Part shown: piece after piece, positions 45,212 to 54,313 of the stretch
How positions within the stretch are numbered: position 1 is the first letter of the stretch
Layout of the letters: each line of letters starts with the position of its first letter
NCBI RefSeq assembly: GCF_000518265.1
Contig: NZ_JADG01000007.1
Location: 248,001-312,000 of the forward strand
DNA from: Actinomadura oligospora ATCC 43269
GTDB taxonomy: Bacteria; Actinomycetota; Actinomycetes; Streptosporangiales; Streptosporangiaceae
DNA: 64,000 bases
Reading direction: 5' to 3'
Program-made: the position numbers and the translations under genes
Notes under the pieces: generated by a model
The model's database searches: none
What the model was told of the DNA's origin: nothing
What the model saw: only the letters and a program-made list of their open reading frames with translations

Positions 45212-46513
45212 TCAGCGGGCTCGAGCGGGCTCGCGAACGGACTCCATGGCGCCGGACTCGACCAGGCGCGCGAACTCAGCCTCGGCAACCGTCCCGCTGG
45301 GCCGCACGAACCGCGGCCGCGAGGCCAGCAGGCCGAGGATCACCTCGGGCACGATCAGGACGAACAGCAGGCCGAGGGAGATCGTCCAGCCGCCGGTCAG
45401 GTCGTGCAGCAGGCCGACGGCCAACGGGCCCACCCCGGCGAGCAGATAGCCCGCGGTCTGCGCCATCCCCGACAGGCGCGCGGCGACCATCGGGCTCGGC
45501 GAGCGCAGGTTGAGCAGGGTGAACGCCAGCGGGAACGCGCTGCCGGTGCCGAGGCCGAGGAAGGCCACCCACAGCCACCCGGCGGACGGCGCGACGAGCA
45601 GGCCGCCGATGCCCAGGACCATCGTCGCGGCGACCACGATCACCAGCGCGCCCTGACGGCGCATCCGGGCCGCCGCGACCGGAGCCGCGAAGCCCAGCGG
45701 GATACCGATCAGCATCATCACCGAGACCATCGCGCCGGCCTCGCCCGCCGCGAACCCGTGGTCCTGCATGATCTGCGGGAGCCACGACATCAGGACGTAG
45801 AACATCAGCGACGCCAGTCCCATGAACCCGGCGACGGCCCAGGCCAGCGGCGACCGCAACAGCGAGCCCTCAGCACCAGCGGAACGGTCGGCGGCGGGCT
45901 CCGCATTGACCGAACGCCGATCGCGGCGCGTCCGGAGTGCCAGCGGCCCCCAGGCCAGGGCCCCGACCAGCGACGGGACGGCCCACACGGCCAGAGCCAG
46001 GCGCCACCCGCCCGTGCTGTCCAGCGGCACGGCCAGCCCTGCGGCGATCGCACCGCTGCTCGCCATCAGCATCATCATGAGGCCGGTCAGCGAGCCCACC
46101 CGGCGCGGGAAGGCGCTCTTGATCATCGCGGGCATCAGGACATTGCCCATCGCGATGCCCGCGCCCGCGAGCACCGTCCCCCCGAACAGCGCCATCTGCG
46201 CGGGAACGACCCGCAGCACGATCCCACTCGTGATCAGGACCAGCGCGACCGTGATCGCCACCTCGGGTCCGACGCGCCGCGCGAGCACCGGGGCCATCGA
46301 GGCGAACACCCCGAGGCACAGCACGGGCAGCGTGGTCAGCACGCTGACCTCGATGCCGCTCAGGTGCAGCGACTCCTTCAGGTCACTGAGCACGGGCGCG
46401 ACACCGGTGATCGCCGCCCGCAGGTTCACGGTCAGCAGGATGAGCCCGACAAGGGTCCAGATCGTCGTCAGCCGGGAAGCGGCCGGCGGAGTGGTCGATG
46501 CCTTGGTCTTCAT
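45212..46513 (-). CDS. MFS transporter, CynX/NimT family
   Basis: A 433-residue transporter with about 12 helices. TLVGLILLTVNLRAAITGVAP and the following SVLTTLPVLCLGVFASMAP are typical of the CynX/NimT group (cyanate or 2-nitroimidazole transporters), though substrate prediction within the group is weak. AAGGA stands just before the ATG at 46513. The coding end runs straight into a 25-bp tandem repeat array. Confidence 0.86.
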   Translation of the reverse strand: MKTKASTTPPAASRLTTIWTLVGLILLTVNLRAAITGVAPVLSDLKESLHLSGIEVSVLTTLPVLCLGVFASMAPVLARRVGPEVAITVALVLITSGIVLRVVPAQMALFGGTVLAGAGIAMGNVLMPAMIKSAFPRRVGSLTGLMMMLMASSGAIAAGLAVPLDSTGGWRLALAVWAVPSLVGALAWGPLALRTRRDRRSVNAEPAADRSAGAEGSLLRSPLAWAVAGFMGLASLMFYVLMSWLPQIMQDHGFAAGEAGAMVSVMMLIGIPLGFAAPVAAARMRRQGALVIVVAATMVLGIGGLLVAPSAGWLWVAFLGLGTGSAFPLAFTLLNLRSPSPMVAARLSGMAQTAGYLLAGVGPLAVGLLHDLTGGWTISLGLLFVLIVPEVILGLLASRPRFVRPSGTVAEAEFARLVESGAMESVREPARAR

Positions 46514-47354
46514 GATCCTTCGGTTCCGGGCGCCGCCACAGCGGCGCCATCGTCGTGAATGTTCTGTCTGGTCAGCCTGGTTCCACGGCCAGACGCCGCC
46601 CCTGCCCGAAGCTCGACGTCCAACCCACGCGCGCCACGCAGAGCAAAGCGGCCCCACATCAGCGGCACCCCTGTTACGCATCGCACGCACTCGCCCCGGA
46701 GCCCTGCCTGGCGCGGGCCTACACGAGCCGCAGGCCCGTCCCACGAGCACCCCGCGCCCACATGCCGTGGGAGCCCGGTCCGCACATCAGGCCAGCCCAG
46801 CGCCCATACGCGGCGCGACAGGCGTCCCGCTGAATGAGCCAGCCCGATCCGCGCTGGACATGCTCGGGACCTGGCGCAGCCCCCGAACGCCACAGCGCGC
46901 CGCCCGGCCAGCGAGCATCGCCAGAAACCCCACCCACACAAGGCCGCTGGACGGCCCAGCACCCCATTCGTGCTGCGAGCTGCGTCCGTGCACCGGGCGA
47001 GCCCAGATGCAGGGTCAAGGGACCGACGAACCCCACTATTCGGAGCCCGTAGTGAGTCCGATCCGCGCGTCGCATGGATCTGGCACACCGGCCGGAGGCC
47101 GTTCCCCGGCGCGGCTCCATCGCCAACGCCCCGGGGCCTCTGGCTCTCGGCGAGACCGCTGGCACCCGCACGACGCGAGTCCCATGCCGCATCGGATCGC
47201 ACCTGGTCACGGCGCATGCGTTGCCCTGAGGCGACGCATGTCACGCCGGGCGGACCGGTGTGCGGTCCAGGCGGATTCAGGAACCCTGCGTAGCGGCCGG
47301 CCAGCCTGAGTGTTCAGGACGGAGACCGGTCCGGGGTCTGGGGCCGGTCCGGGG
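46514..47354. other. gene-free C-rich stretch
   Basis: About 840 bases with no supported gene. Several frames are open for hundreds of bases on both strands, but their translations are Arg/Pro/Gly-rich with no domain, and none has a ribosome site with third-position bias. The plus strand is visibly rich in C and poor in T. It should hold the MFS promoter next to 46514. Confidence 0.5.
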
Positions 47355-48071
47355 TCAGGGAACGTCGGGGACGGAACGTTCGACTTCGTCGTCGGTGTTG
47401 TGGTCGTCCGCCTCGTCCATGATCTGGTCGAGACATCGGCGCGCGGCGGAGGCCGCGGCTTCGCTGTCACCCGCTGCGATGGCGGCGGCGATGGGTCCGT
47501 GAGGGATGTCGGCGTGTTCGACGACGGCTCCGGCGGCGCCGATGCTCGCCCGCAGGGCCGCGCTGAAGTCGCGGTACAGCTCGATCAGCATGCCGTTGTG
47601 GGTGGCCTCCACGACGGCTGTATGGAACGTGAGGTCGGCCTCGACGAACTCGGGGTGCTCGCGGGCCGACCACGCCTCGTCGCGCCGGGCGAGCGCCGCC
47701 TGGATCGTCGCGAGATCGGCCGGGGTCCGGCGGGCGGCGGCGAGCCGGGCCGCCTCCACCTCGAGGCCGCGCCGGATCTCCAGGGTCTCGACGAGCTCGG
47801 CCCGCTCGAGCCGGCGCCGCATGGCGCCGGACATCTCGCTGGTCGCGCGCACGTAGGTGCCGTCCCCCTGGAGGCTCTCCAGGATCCCGGCGTGGGTCAG
47901 GGCCCGGACGGCCTCGCGCACGGTGTTCCGTCCGACGCCGAGGCTCTCCGACAGCACCGGCTCGGGCGGGATCCGGCCGCCGACCGGCCACGTGCCCGCG
48001 ACGATCTCGCCCTTGAGCTGCTCGATCACCTGCTCGACCAGGGACGAGCGGCGAGCTGTTCGCAGTGTCAC
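47355..48071 (-). CDS. GntR family regulator, FadR subfamily
   Basis: A 238-residue regulator. The winged helix is GGRIPPEPVLSESLGVGRNT, then VREAVRALTHAGILESLQGD. The FCD domain carries ADLTFHTAVVEATHNGMLIE with a metal-site histidine. The GTG at 48071 has GGGAGGGGG just upstream, better than the in-frame ATG at 48131. A GGATGA-N15-TCATCC dyad lies upstream (48093-48119). The ornithine cyclodeaminase-type gene precedes it on the same strand by 115 bases, a possible target or operon partner. Confidence 0.87.
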   Translation of the reverse strand: MTLRTARRSSLVEQVIEQLKGEIVAGTWPVGGRIPPEPVLSESLGVGRNTVREAVRALTHAGILESLQGDGTYVRATSEMSGAMRRRLERAELVETLEIRRGLEVEAARLAAARRTPADLATIQAALARRDEAWSAREHPEFVEADLTFHTAVVEATHNGMLIELYRDFSAALRASIGAAGAVVEHADIPHGPIAAAIAAGDSEAAASAARRCLDQIMDEADDHNTDDEVERSVPDVP

Positions 48072-48186
48072 GTTCCCCCTCCCGAGCAGTACTGGATGAC
48101 TCCCAATGAGCCAATCATCCCATGTCTCCATGTTAGGACGTCCGCCCCCTGATCCGCCAACCCCGCGCGGAATCCCGGGATGTCGG

Positions 48187-49161
48187 CTACGTCACCACCC
48201 CATGACCCCGTGCGCGTGCGGCGGCCAAGATGAGGGAAACCGCCGCGATGTCCTGCGGAATCACGCCGACAGACTTGTAAAGCGTGATCTCGTCCGGACT
48301 CATCCGCCCCGGACGTGTGCCTTCGATTACTTCGCCCAGCTCAGCGCGGACATGGTCCGCCTTGATCAGGCCCTTCTCGAGCGGATCGGCGAGATCGAGG
48401 TTCGGTGGGACGGCCTCCAGCGCCGCCCGACGCGACTCCACGAACAGCGCGGATCCGGCGACGGTCGCGTCGTCCACCTCACGCCCGCGCGGGTTGTAGC
48501 CGACCGACGTGACATGCGTCCCGGGAGCGATCCACTCGCGCCGGATCACCGGCTCGACCGCGTAGGTCGCTCCGCACACGATGTCCGCGCCGTCACAGGC
48601 TTCCTTGTGGGACGCCACGGCGCGCACCGGAACCCCGCCGCCCGACATCTCTTCCGCAAACGCCCGCGACCGGTCGACATCGCGGCCCGCCACCCGGATC
48701 TCCCGCAACGGACGGGCGAACGGCAGCGCCTCCACGTGCGCTCGGGCCTGCGGTCCCGTCCCCAGGACGGCGGCGACCGAGGCGTCCGCACGGGCCAGCA
48801 GGCGCGCCGAAAGAGCCGCGCACGCCCCCGTCCGGGCCGCCGTGAGGTACGTCCCGTCCATGAACGCCGCGGGTTCTCCCGTTCGGGGGTCGAACGCGAC
48901 GACGACCGCCTGACGAACCGGCAGGCCGCGCCCCGCGTTCCCCGGGAACACCGACACGAGCTTGCTGATCAGCATGTTCGCGGACGGCGCGTACCCGGGC
49001 ATGTCGAGCAGCAGCGCGTCCGCCTCCGGCACGGGCGCCGCCGTGCGGGCGGGGACCTCGGCCCTGCCCGCCGAAAGATCGGCCATCGCGGGCGCCAAGG
49101 CGTCCACCAGCGCCCCGATGTCCAGCAACTCCTCGACGTCCGCCCGCGAAAGCACGATCAC
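48187..49161 (-). CDS. ornithine cyclodeaminase / mu-crystallin family protein
   Basis: NAD(P)-dependent enzyme of 324 residues. The Rossmann motif is AAVLGTGPQARAHVEAL, and the family block LLDMPGYAPSANMLISKLVS supplies the substrate lysine. The C-terminal segment PDEITLYKSVGVIPQDIAAV is diagnostic of the family. Members act as ornithine cyclodeaminases, alanine dehydrogenases or opine/imine reductases; the exact reaction is not predictable here. The GTG start at 49161 is standard for the family N-terminus VIVLSRADVEELL. A FadR-type regulator gene follows. Confidence 0.88.
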   Translation of the reverse strand: MIVLSRADVEELLDIGALVDALAPAMADLSAGRAEVPARTAAPVPEADALLLDMPGYAPSANMLISKLVSVFPGNAGRGLPVRQAVVVAFDPRTGEPAAFMDGTYLTAARTGACAALSARLLARADASVAAVLGTGPQARAHVEALPFARPLREIRVAGRDVDRSRAFAEEMSGGGVPVRAVASHKEACDGADIVCGATYAVEPVIRREWIAPGTHVTSVGYNPRGREVDDATVAGSALFVESRRAALEAVPPNLDLADPLEKGLIKADHVRAELGEVIEGTRPGRMSPDEITLYKSVGVIPQDIAAVSLILAAARARGHGVVT

Positions 49162-49335
49162 GGCCGAACCGTACCGCCCGCCTCCGACAATCCTGCGCCC
49201 GCCGCCACGCAGTCCCGGCATCCATCGCCCTGGAGTGGCCATCGGCCAGGACGTGGCATTCCGGACACCAGAAGACGATCGCGCCCGCCCGCAAAAGCCA
49301 GGCGGGCGGGCGCGGTCGCTACATGTCGCGGCGGA

Positions 49336-50772
49336 TCAGACTCCGATGTCGCAGGGGGCGGTGCGAGGACGGGCCGCACGGAGACCCACGGCTTCGAGCG
49401 CCCGGCGGTAGGCCGTGGTGGCGGCGAAGGTGTCGCCCGCGAACTGGAAGAGGTCCCCCAGCTCGTGGAACAAACGTGCGGACGCGCGGCTCGCCGGAAG
49501 CTCGTCGAGCTGCACGGACGCGGCCCGAAGCACCACGAGCGCGGCCTTCGGGTCCTGCTGCGCCACTCGTGCGCGCGCGAGGACGAGGCGGGCCTGCGCC
49601 ACCTTGTGCGTCCGTGCGGCGAAATCGGTGTCCGGTGGCGGGCCAAGGGTGCTGAGGCCGTCCTCGTGGGGCGCAGCCAGAGCCATGCCGGTTTCGAGGA
49701 ATTCCTCCAGACCGGAGATCGCCTGTGCGGGCTGCCCGAGGATCACCAGCGCACGTGCCGTTTCAACGGTGCGCTCCGTGACCTCGGCGCCTTCCAGGTC
49801 CTCCGCACCCTGGAGGAGGCGCAGAGCCTCTTCGGCTGCGGCAGGGGACGCGCCCAACGGCATGTCCTCCCGGACCGATGTCTCGGAGGAGAACGCCGGG
49901 ACACCGCGCAACAGGGCCTTCGCGGCAGCGAGGTCCAAACGCGCGAGCGCACGAGGACGAGTGCCCTCCCCACGCGCGGAGAGGGCCTGATCAGCGAAGT
50001 AGAGCGAGTCGCCGATCGCGTTCTGGTCGAGGGCGTTGACGCTGGCCCTCTGGTAGCAGGCGCTCAGCGTGGCGCCGTCCCCGGTGCGTCCGGCCTCTTC
50101 GGCTGCGAGCAGCGTCCGTCCGAGCGCGTGCGCCCGTTCGAACTCCGAGCGGTCCACATAGGCGAGCAGCAGCATGCGGCCCACCTCGATCCGCTCGTGC
50201 CCGCGCTCGAGACCGAGTTCGTCCAGGCGCGCGAGGGTGCGTTCACCCAGCGCGATGGCCTGGCCGAGGTCGCCGACCGCGTGGTAGCAGCGGGCCAGCG
50301 CGATCACGGGCGGAAGCCAGCTGGTGCGCCCGGGGTCGCGTTCGGCCTGCTCACGCAGTTCCTCGAAGAGGGCGATGGCGTCGTCGACCCGGCCGAGGCG
50401 CTCGAGCGCGTGGGCCTGTCCCTCGCGCGCCCGCGCGGTGAGGTCCGGGTCGTCGCTGCGCTTGATGACGTCCTCGAAGACGGACGCGGCGCCTCGCGGG
50501 TCACCGGCCAGCAGGGCCAGATGCGCGTGGCGTTCGCGAACCTCCAGGTGGGCGCGTTGCTCGGGCTCCACGCCCTCGGCGAGGTACTCGGGCGTGCAGC
50601 CGAGTCGCTCGGCCAGCATCCGCAGGACGGTGGGTGTGGGAGTCCGCTTGCCGGACTCGATCAACGAGATATAGCTGTCGGAGAGGTCGTGTCCGGCGAG
50701 CTGCGCCTGCGACAAGCGTCTGGTCAGCCGCAGGTTGCGGACGCGCTCCCCGACGTTGCCTGGACCCGGCAT
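49336..50772 (-). CDS. XRE-type regulator with TPR repeats
   Basis: A 478-residue protein. Residues about 6-65 are an XRE helix-turn-helix (NLRLTRRLSQAQLAGHDLSD, then SYISLIESGKRTPTP). The remainder is a superhelix of TPR-like repeats (ARCYHAVGDLGQAIALGERT, LFHELGDLFQFAGDTFAATT). The architecture matches actinomycete regulators in which TPRs bind a peptide or partner protein. The ATG at 50772 lacks a strong ribosome site; a GTG at 50778 is also in frame. The 345 bases upstream contain no other gene and presumably its promoter. Confidence 0.86.
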   Translation of the reverse strand: MPGPGNVGERVRNLRLTRRLSQAQLAGHDLSDSYISLIESGKRTPTPTVLRMLAERLGCTPEYLAEGVEPEQRAHLEVRERHAHLALLAGDPRGAASVFEDVIKRSDDPDLTARAREGQAHALERLGRVDDAIALFEELREQAERDPGRTSWLPPVIALARCYHAVGDLGQAIALGERTLARLDELGLERGHERIEVGRMLLLAYVDRSEFERAHALGRTLLAAEEAGRTGDGATLSACYQRASVNALDQNAIGDSLYFADQALSARGEGTRPRALARLDLAAAKALLRGVPAFSSETSVREDMPLGASPAAAEEALRLLQGAEDLEGAEVTERTVETARALVILGQPAQAISGLEEFLETGMALAAPHEDGLSTLGPPPDTDFAARTHKVAQARLVLARARVAQQDPKAALVVLRAASVQLDELPASRASARLFHELGDLFQFAGDTFAATTAYRRALEAVGLRAARPRTAPCDIGV

Positions 50773-51091
50773 GAGCACTCACTTAGCGGAAGTAAACAGG
50801 CGGCTGGGGTTCCGACATAATTGCACATCGTCGGTTATCGCACGTCGAGAGTAACGAAGCGGTCCCAGTCGTCCCTAGATACGGCTTTGGCGGTGATAAC
50901 GGTTCAACCCAGTAGATCATGCTCGACGGACGCCGCGCACGGAAGCCGTACCACGACCGCGAGACCTCGCCGGGCCCGCCCCGATCGGCCGTCCCGCGTG
51001 GGAATCGTCGTGCCCGCCGTCGAGAAGTCGCACGCCACACCGCGTGTCGCCCCGTCCACCCAGGGCTGCGGCCCGACCCGATCAGGTCATC
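50773..51091. other. promoter region of the XRE/TPR regulator
   Basis: No gene is seen. The first 150 bases are relatively AT-rich for this genome, which fits a regulated promoter, but I cannot place -35 and -10 boxes with confidence. Confidence 0.45.
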
Positions 51092-51109
51092 GTGTGATGT
51101 AGATCACAC
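51092..51109. promoter_or_regulatory. Crp-like palindromic site
   Basis: GTGTGATGTAGATCACAC: perfect 7-bp arms around four bases, containing TGTGA-N6-TCACA, the consensus of CRP/GlxR-type cAMP receptor proteins. It lies eight bases past the stop of the PH-domain gene and about 320 bases upstream of the XRE/TPR gene. As a short hairpin it could alternatively be a weak terminator. Confidence 0.55.
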
Positions 51110-51117
51110 TCGAGAGA

Positions 51118-51645
51118 TCAGTCGTCGGAGGCGTTCTTGTTGGGGAAGATCATCTCGCAGACCTCCAGGTACAGCTGCTCCGGGTAGGGCAGGTACGGGA
51201 CGGCCGAGAGGGCCTGGTCCTGACCGGCCGACTCCAGGACGAACTCGCCGTACCCGAGCATCCGGCCCGCGACGGTGCGTTTGAAGCTCATGTCGGTGAC
51301 CTTCGCCAGCGGCATCATCGCGACCTTGCGCGTGATCAGGCCGGTGGTGAGCAGCATCCGCTGGTTGGTGATCACGAAGTAGTCGACCGACCACTCGGCC
51401 ACCCGCCAGACGAACCAGGCGAGCAGGATCAGCCAGCCCCACCAGATCCAGCTGATCACCGTGCCGGCGTCGCTGGCGAGGGTGTTGCTGAGCACCCCGG
51501 CGAGGATCAGGCCGCCGAGGACGAGCCCGACCGGCAGCATCAGCACGGCCGGATGGCGCCGGACCGTGATGACCTGGGTCTCGTGCGGAAGCAGGTACTT
51601 GTTGACCGAAGCCGGAGCGGAGTCACCGGGCGTGACCAGGCGCAT
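51118..51645 (-). CDS. PH domain-containing membrane protein
   Basis: A 175-residue protein with two adjacent membrane helices (LMLPVGLVLGGLILAGVLSN and ISWIWWGWLILLAWFVWRVA) followed by a bacterial PH-like domain (FVITNQRMLLTTGLITRKVA, then MMPLAKVTDMSFKR). This is the bPH2 family common in actinomycetes, with unknown function. GAGG six bases before the ATG overlaps the stop of the small upstream gene, so the two are translationally coupled. Confidence 0.88.
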   Translation of the reverse strand: MRLVTPGDSAPASVNKYLLPHETQVITVRRHPAVLMLPVGLVLGGLILAGVLSNTLASDAGTVISWIWWGWLILLAWFVWRVAEWSVDYFVITNQRMLLTTGLITRKVAMMPLAKVTDMSFKRTVAGRMLGYGEFVLESAGQDQALSAVPYLPYPEQLYLEVCEMIFPNKNASDD

Positions 51646-51653
51646 GTGAGACC

Positions 51654-51812
51654 TCAGCCGAGCGCGTCGAGGAAGGTGGCCAGGGAGTCCGCGGCGGAGG
51701 TCAGCCCGTCGGCGACGCGGGCGACCGCGCGCGCCGCGCCGTCGGGCTGCTGCACGAGGTAGACCACCGCGACCGCGGCGGCTGCCCAGGCGACGTACTT
51801 CTTGGCGGGCAC
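51654..51812 (-). CDS. small single-helix membrane protein
   Basis: A 52-residue product: a basic start (VPAKKYVAW), one hydrophobic helix (AAAAVAVVYLVQQ) and an amphipathic tail ending ATFLDALG. The GTG start has GGGAGG five bases upstream. The stop lies eight bases before the ATG of the PH-domain gene and overlaps its ribosome site, so the pair forms a tight operon. Small proteins of this style precede PH-domain genes in other actinomycetes, in my recollection. Confidence 0.7.
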   Translation of the reverse strand: MPAKKYVAWAAAAVAVVYLVQQPDGAARAVARVADGLTSAADSLATFLDALG

Positions 51813-51982
51813 TCATGCCTCCCTGAGCGGACGTCCCACAGACCCTCGGTCAGTTTCGCACAGCGTCCAGGCCCGGCAAAGCATTCGCGCGACGCCTCCG
51901 CCGCCGTGTCACCAGAACATGGCCCCAACGTTTCGGGGCGGCCGTTCGTTCTGTGGGGTGAGGGACGACGGAGACGGAAGGG

Positions 51983-52240
51983 TCAGGGGGTGTTGCCCAG
52001 TGAGGTGCGCGGTGAACGGCGCTTCTTCTCGGCGGCAACGACGGCGAGCACCTGAAGGTGCTTGCGCGCGACGCGCTCCACCAAATCCGGCGACGCCGCG
52101 CCGGTCACCTCGAGTGCCCCGAACCGCGCCGCGGCCACACACCGCTCCACGGTCCGTCCGTCGTGCACACCTGAGAACTCGCGGGCGAGACGCTCGCCGA
52201 TCTCGCCGAATGGCGGTTCGGAGTTCGGACGCTGAGCCAT
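51983..52240 (-). CDS. three-helix bundle (PTP/ArsC N-terminal-like) protein
   Basis: An 85-residue helical protein. EIGERLAREFSGVHDGRTVE, then LVERVARKHLQVLAVVAAEK, resembles the three-helix N-terminal dimerisation domain found fused to low-molecular-weight phosphatases/arsenate reductases in actinobacteria; here it stands alone. GGGGGA precedes the ATG with six-base spacing. No phosphatase domain follows in any frame, so this is a free-standing domain, not a truncation visible here. Confidence 0.72.
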   Translation of the reverse strand: MAQRPNSEPPFGEIGERLAREFSGVHDGRTVERCVAAARFGALEVTGAASPDLVERVARKHLQVLAVVAAEKKRRSPRTSLGNTP

Positions 52241-52960
52241 GACGCATCCCCCAAGCTCGCTCCCCCTGCCCCGATCCTGAACCGTCCCCGTTGTGCCGAA
52301 GCGGCGGAGAGGAACGCCCCTCGACGTTCCGTAAATCCATTACTACCCATGGTGACCAAAACCCGAACCACACAAGATCACCAACACCCCGAGAGACCCG
52401 ACCGAACACCCCCCGCCTGACACAGCCGCCCCGCCTAAAGCCGTGGCCAACCGCCCCTCCCCCTCAAGCCCAGCCCAGCGCCTCTGCGCGAATGCCCGCC
52501 TCCCAGAGCAGAACCAGAGAAGCGGAACACGTTTTGAGCGGCGCAGGAAGGATTGGCATAGGCAATGCCTCGCTCTCAACGACCACCGAACCGCAGTCGC
52601 GCCGAAGTCCCCACAGACCGAACGCCCGTCCACCACAGCCCACCGACCGTGCTCAACCACGACGGCAGCGGATGCTGGCCACGGGCCCATCTCCCCAACC
52701 ACGCTCACAGCCATCCCCTGAGCCATCACCCGCGACCGAGCCTGAGAGCCGATTACCAAGACCAAGGCAACGCCACCCCACCCACGCGGCCCAAAGCACC
52801 GCCCGGACCTACGCACCGCCGCGACAACCGAACCACCTGGGCCTGCGCACAACTCGCGGCGTTAGCAAGGCGAACATCCGCGGCTTTGCGCGCGGCGCAA
52901 ACACCCCAAGTCCAAGTTCAGCAAACCGACCGGCTCGCAAAAACGAGCAAGCGTCCGTAG
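52241..52960. other. C/A-rich gene-free stretch
   Basis: No gene supported. The plus strand is rich in C and A and poor in G and T for about 500 bases, so frames on both strands remain open without coding character. The strand bias reverses sharply near 52960. Confidence 0.5.
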
Positions 52961-53962
52961 GCGGTCAAGCGTGACCGCGTGTGCGTGGCAAGGCGAGCGT
53001 GGACCAGGAGGAGCAACCGGGCGGACGGGGCATAGGGCGTAGCGGACGGGTGAACGCGCCCGAGGAGACGTGACCAGGCAGGCGCAGCCGCGCAGGCGCA
53101 GCCGCAAGGCGTGGCCAGGCGAGCGAACGTGCCCGGAGGCGTACGGCCCGGGCAGACGCAGCCGTGCAGGCATGGCCGGGCAGGCGCAGCCGGGCAGGCG
53201 CAGCCGGGCAGGCGCGGGAGGAGTTGCCGGGCGAACCTGGGCGCGCAGACGTGGCCACACAGACCAGCCGGGCGGGCGAGCGCGGCCGTGCAGACGCGTT
53301 GCCAGGCGGACGTGGGTGCGCAGGCTCCGCCGGGCTGCCTCCGCTGAGCGGGCGAACTGCCAGGGAGGAGCGGCCTGGGAAACGTGGCCGGACAGGCGCA
53401 GCCGGGCGAACGTGGCCAGGGGCCGTGGCCGGGCAGGCGTGGCCCGGGCGGACGCGGCTCGGGAGAAGCGACCTGGTGGGCGTCGGGGTGGGCGTTGGCG
53501 AGCGATCGTGGGATGGGCGGGTTGGCGAAGGTCGCGGCGCTGCTTCTGCTCCTGGCATCTGCCTCGCAGGCGTGGCCCGAGAGGCGTGGCGGCGCTGGCA
53601 TGGCCCGAAAGGCGTGGCCGGGCGGACGTGGGCGCGCAGACCCTGCCGGGCGGGCGCAGCCGAGCAGGCGAACGGGCCCAGGGAGCGTGGCCGGGAGGCG
53701 TGGCCGGGAGGCGTGGCCGGGAGGCGTGGCCGGGAGGCGTGGCCGGGAGGCGTGGCCGGGGATCCGCGGCCCGGGAGATGTGGCCGGGCAAGGCGTAGCC
53801 GCGCAGGCGTGCCCAAGGGGAGGGGCCGCGCACGCGCAGCCGGACAGGCGTGCCCAGGAGGAGTGGACTTGGGTGCGCAGGCCCCGCCGAGTGGGCGGCC
53901 GTGGCCGAAAGGCGTGGCCGGGGAGCGTGGCTGCGTAGGCGTGGCCCGGAAGGAGTGGCCGG
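52961..53962. repeat. degenerate GC-rich minisatellite region
   Basis: About 1 kb made of imperfect variants of units such as GTGGCCGGGCAGGCG and GCAGCCGGGCAGGCG. Indels shift the phase constantly, so the long open frames on both strands are artefacts of composition. G strongly exceeds C on the plus strand. It separates the three-helix gene from upp. Confidence 0.8.
53685..53762. repeat. exact 13-bp tandem repeat
   Basis: Five identical copies of GCGTGGCCGGGAG (53685-53749) followed by a sixth with two changes. It is the most homogeneous part of the surrounding minisatellite, implying recent slippage or unequal crossing over. A period of 13 excludes a preserved reading frame. Confidence 0.95.
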
Positions 53963-54313
53963 GTGGGTGAGTGGGCGCTGGTGAGTGGGCGTTGGGGCGG
54001 GATTGGTGAGGGCTCCGGCGCTGCTTCTGTTCCTGGTGCCTGGCGCGTGGGCTCGGCTGGTGGGCTTTCGCTACTGGGCGTCCGCTGCGGGGGCCTTCGC
54101 AGGCTGCGGGTGTGGTCGGCGAGGTGGCCGGTCGGTGTTTGCCGACGTTGGGGACGTGGCAGACGACGTCCCGCGGGGCCGGAATCCGGGATGGGGCGGC
54201 GTTGGGGTCTGGGGAGTTGCCGCTTGAGGGGAGAGCCGGCCGTCCCCTCGGTTCGTGTGGCTGTGGGGGACGGCGCGGGGCTCAGGGGTGTGACGTTGTC
54301 TTGGGCTGGTGGG
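53963..54313. other. G-rich non-coding stretch downstream of upp
   Basis: No gene supported. The sequence is G-rich on the plus strand with GGG runs that could form G-quadruplexes. It should contain the upp terminator, which I cannot point to. Confidence 0.4.

Noticed and set aside
46510..47309. Two overlapping 200-500 codon frames in the C-rich stretch
   Set aside because: No ribosome site, no third-position bias and no recognisable domain; open only because T and A are rare.
52862..53970. Long open frames on both strands within the minisatellite
   Set aside because: The repeat period is not a multiple of three, so frames drift, and all translations are Arg/Pro/Gly/Ala runs without domains.
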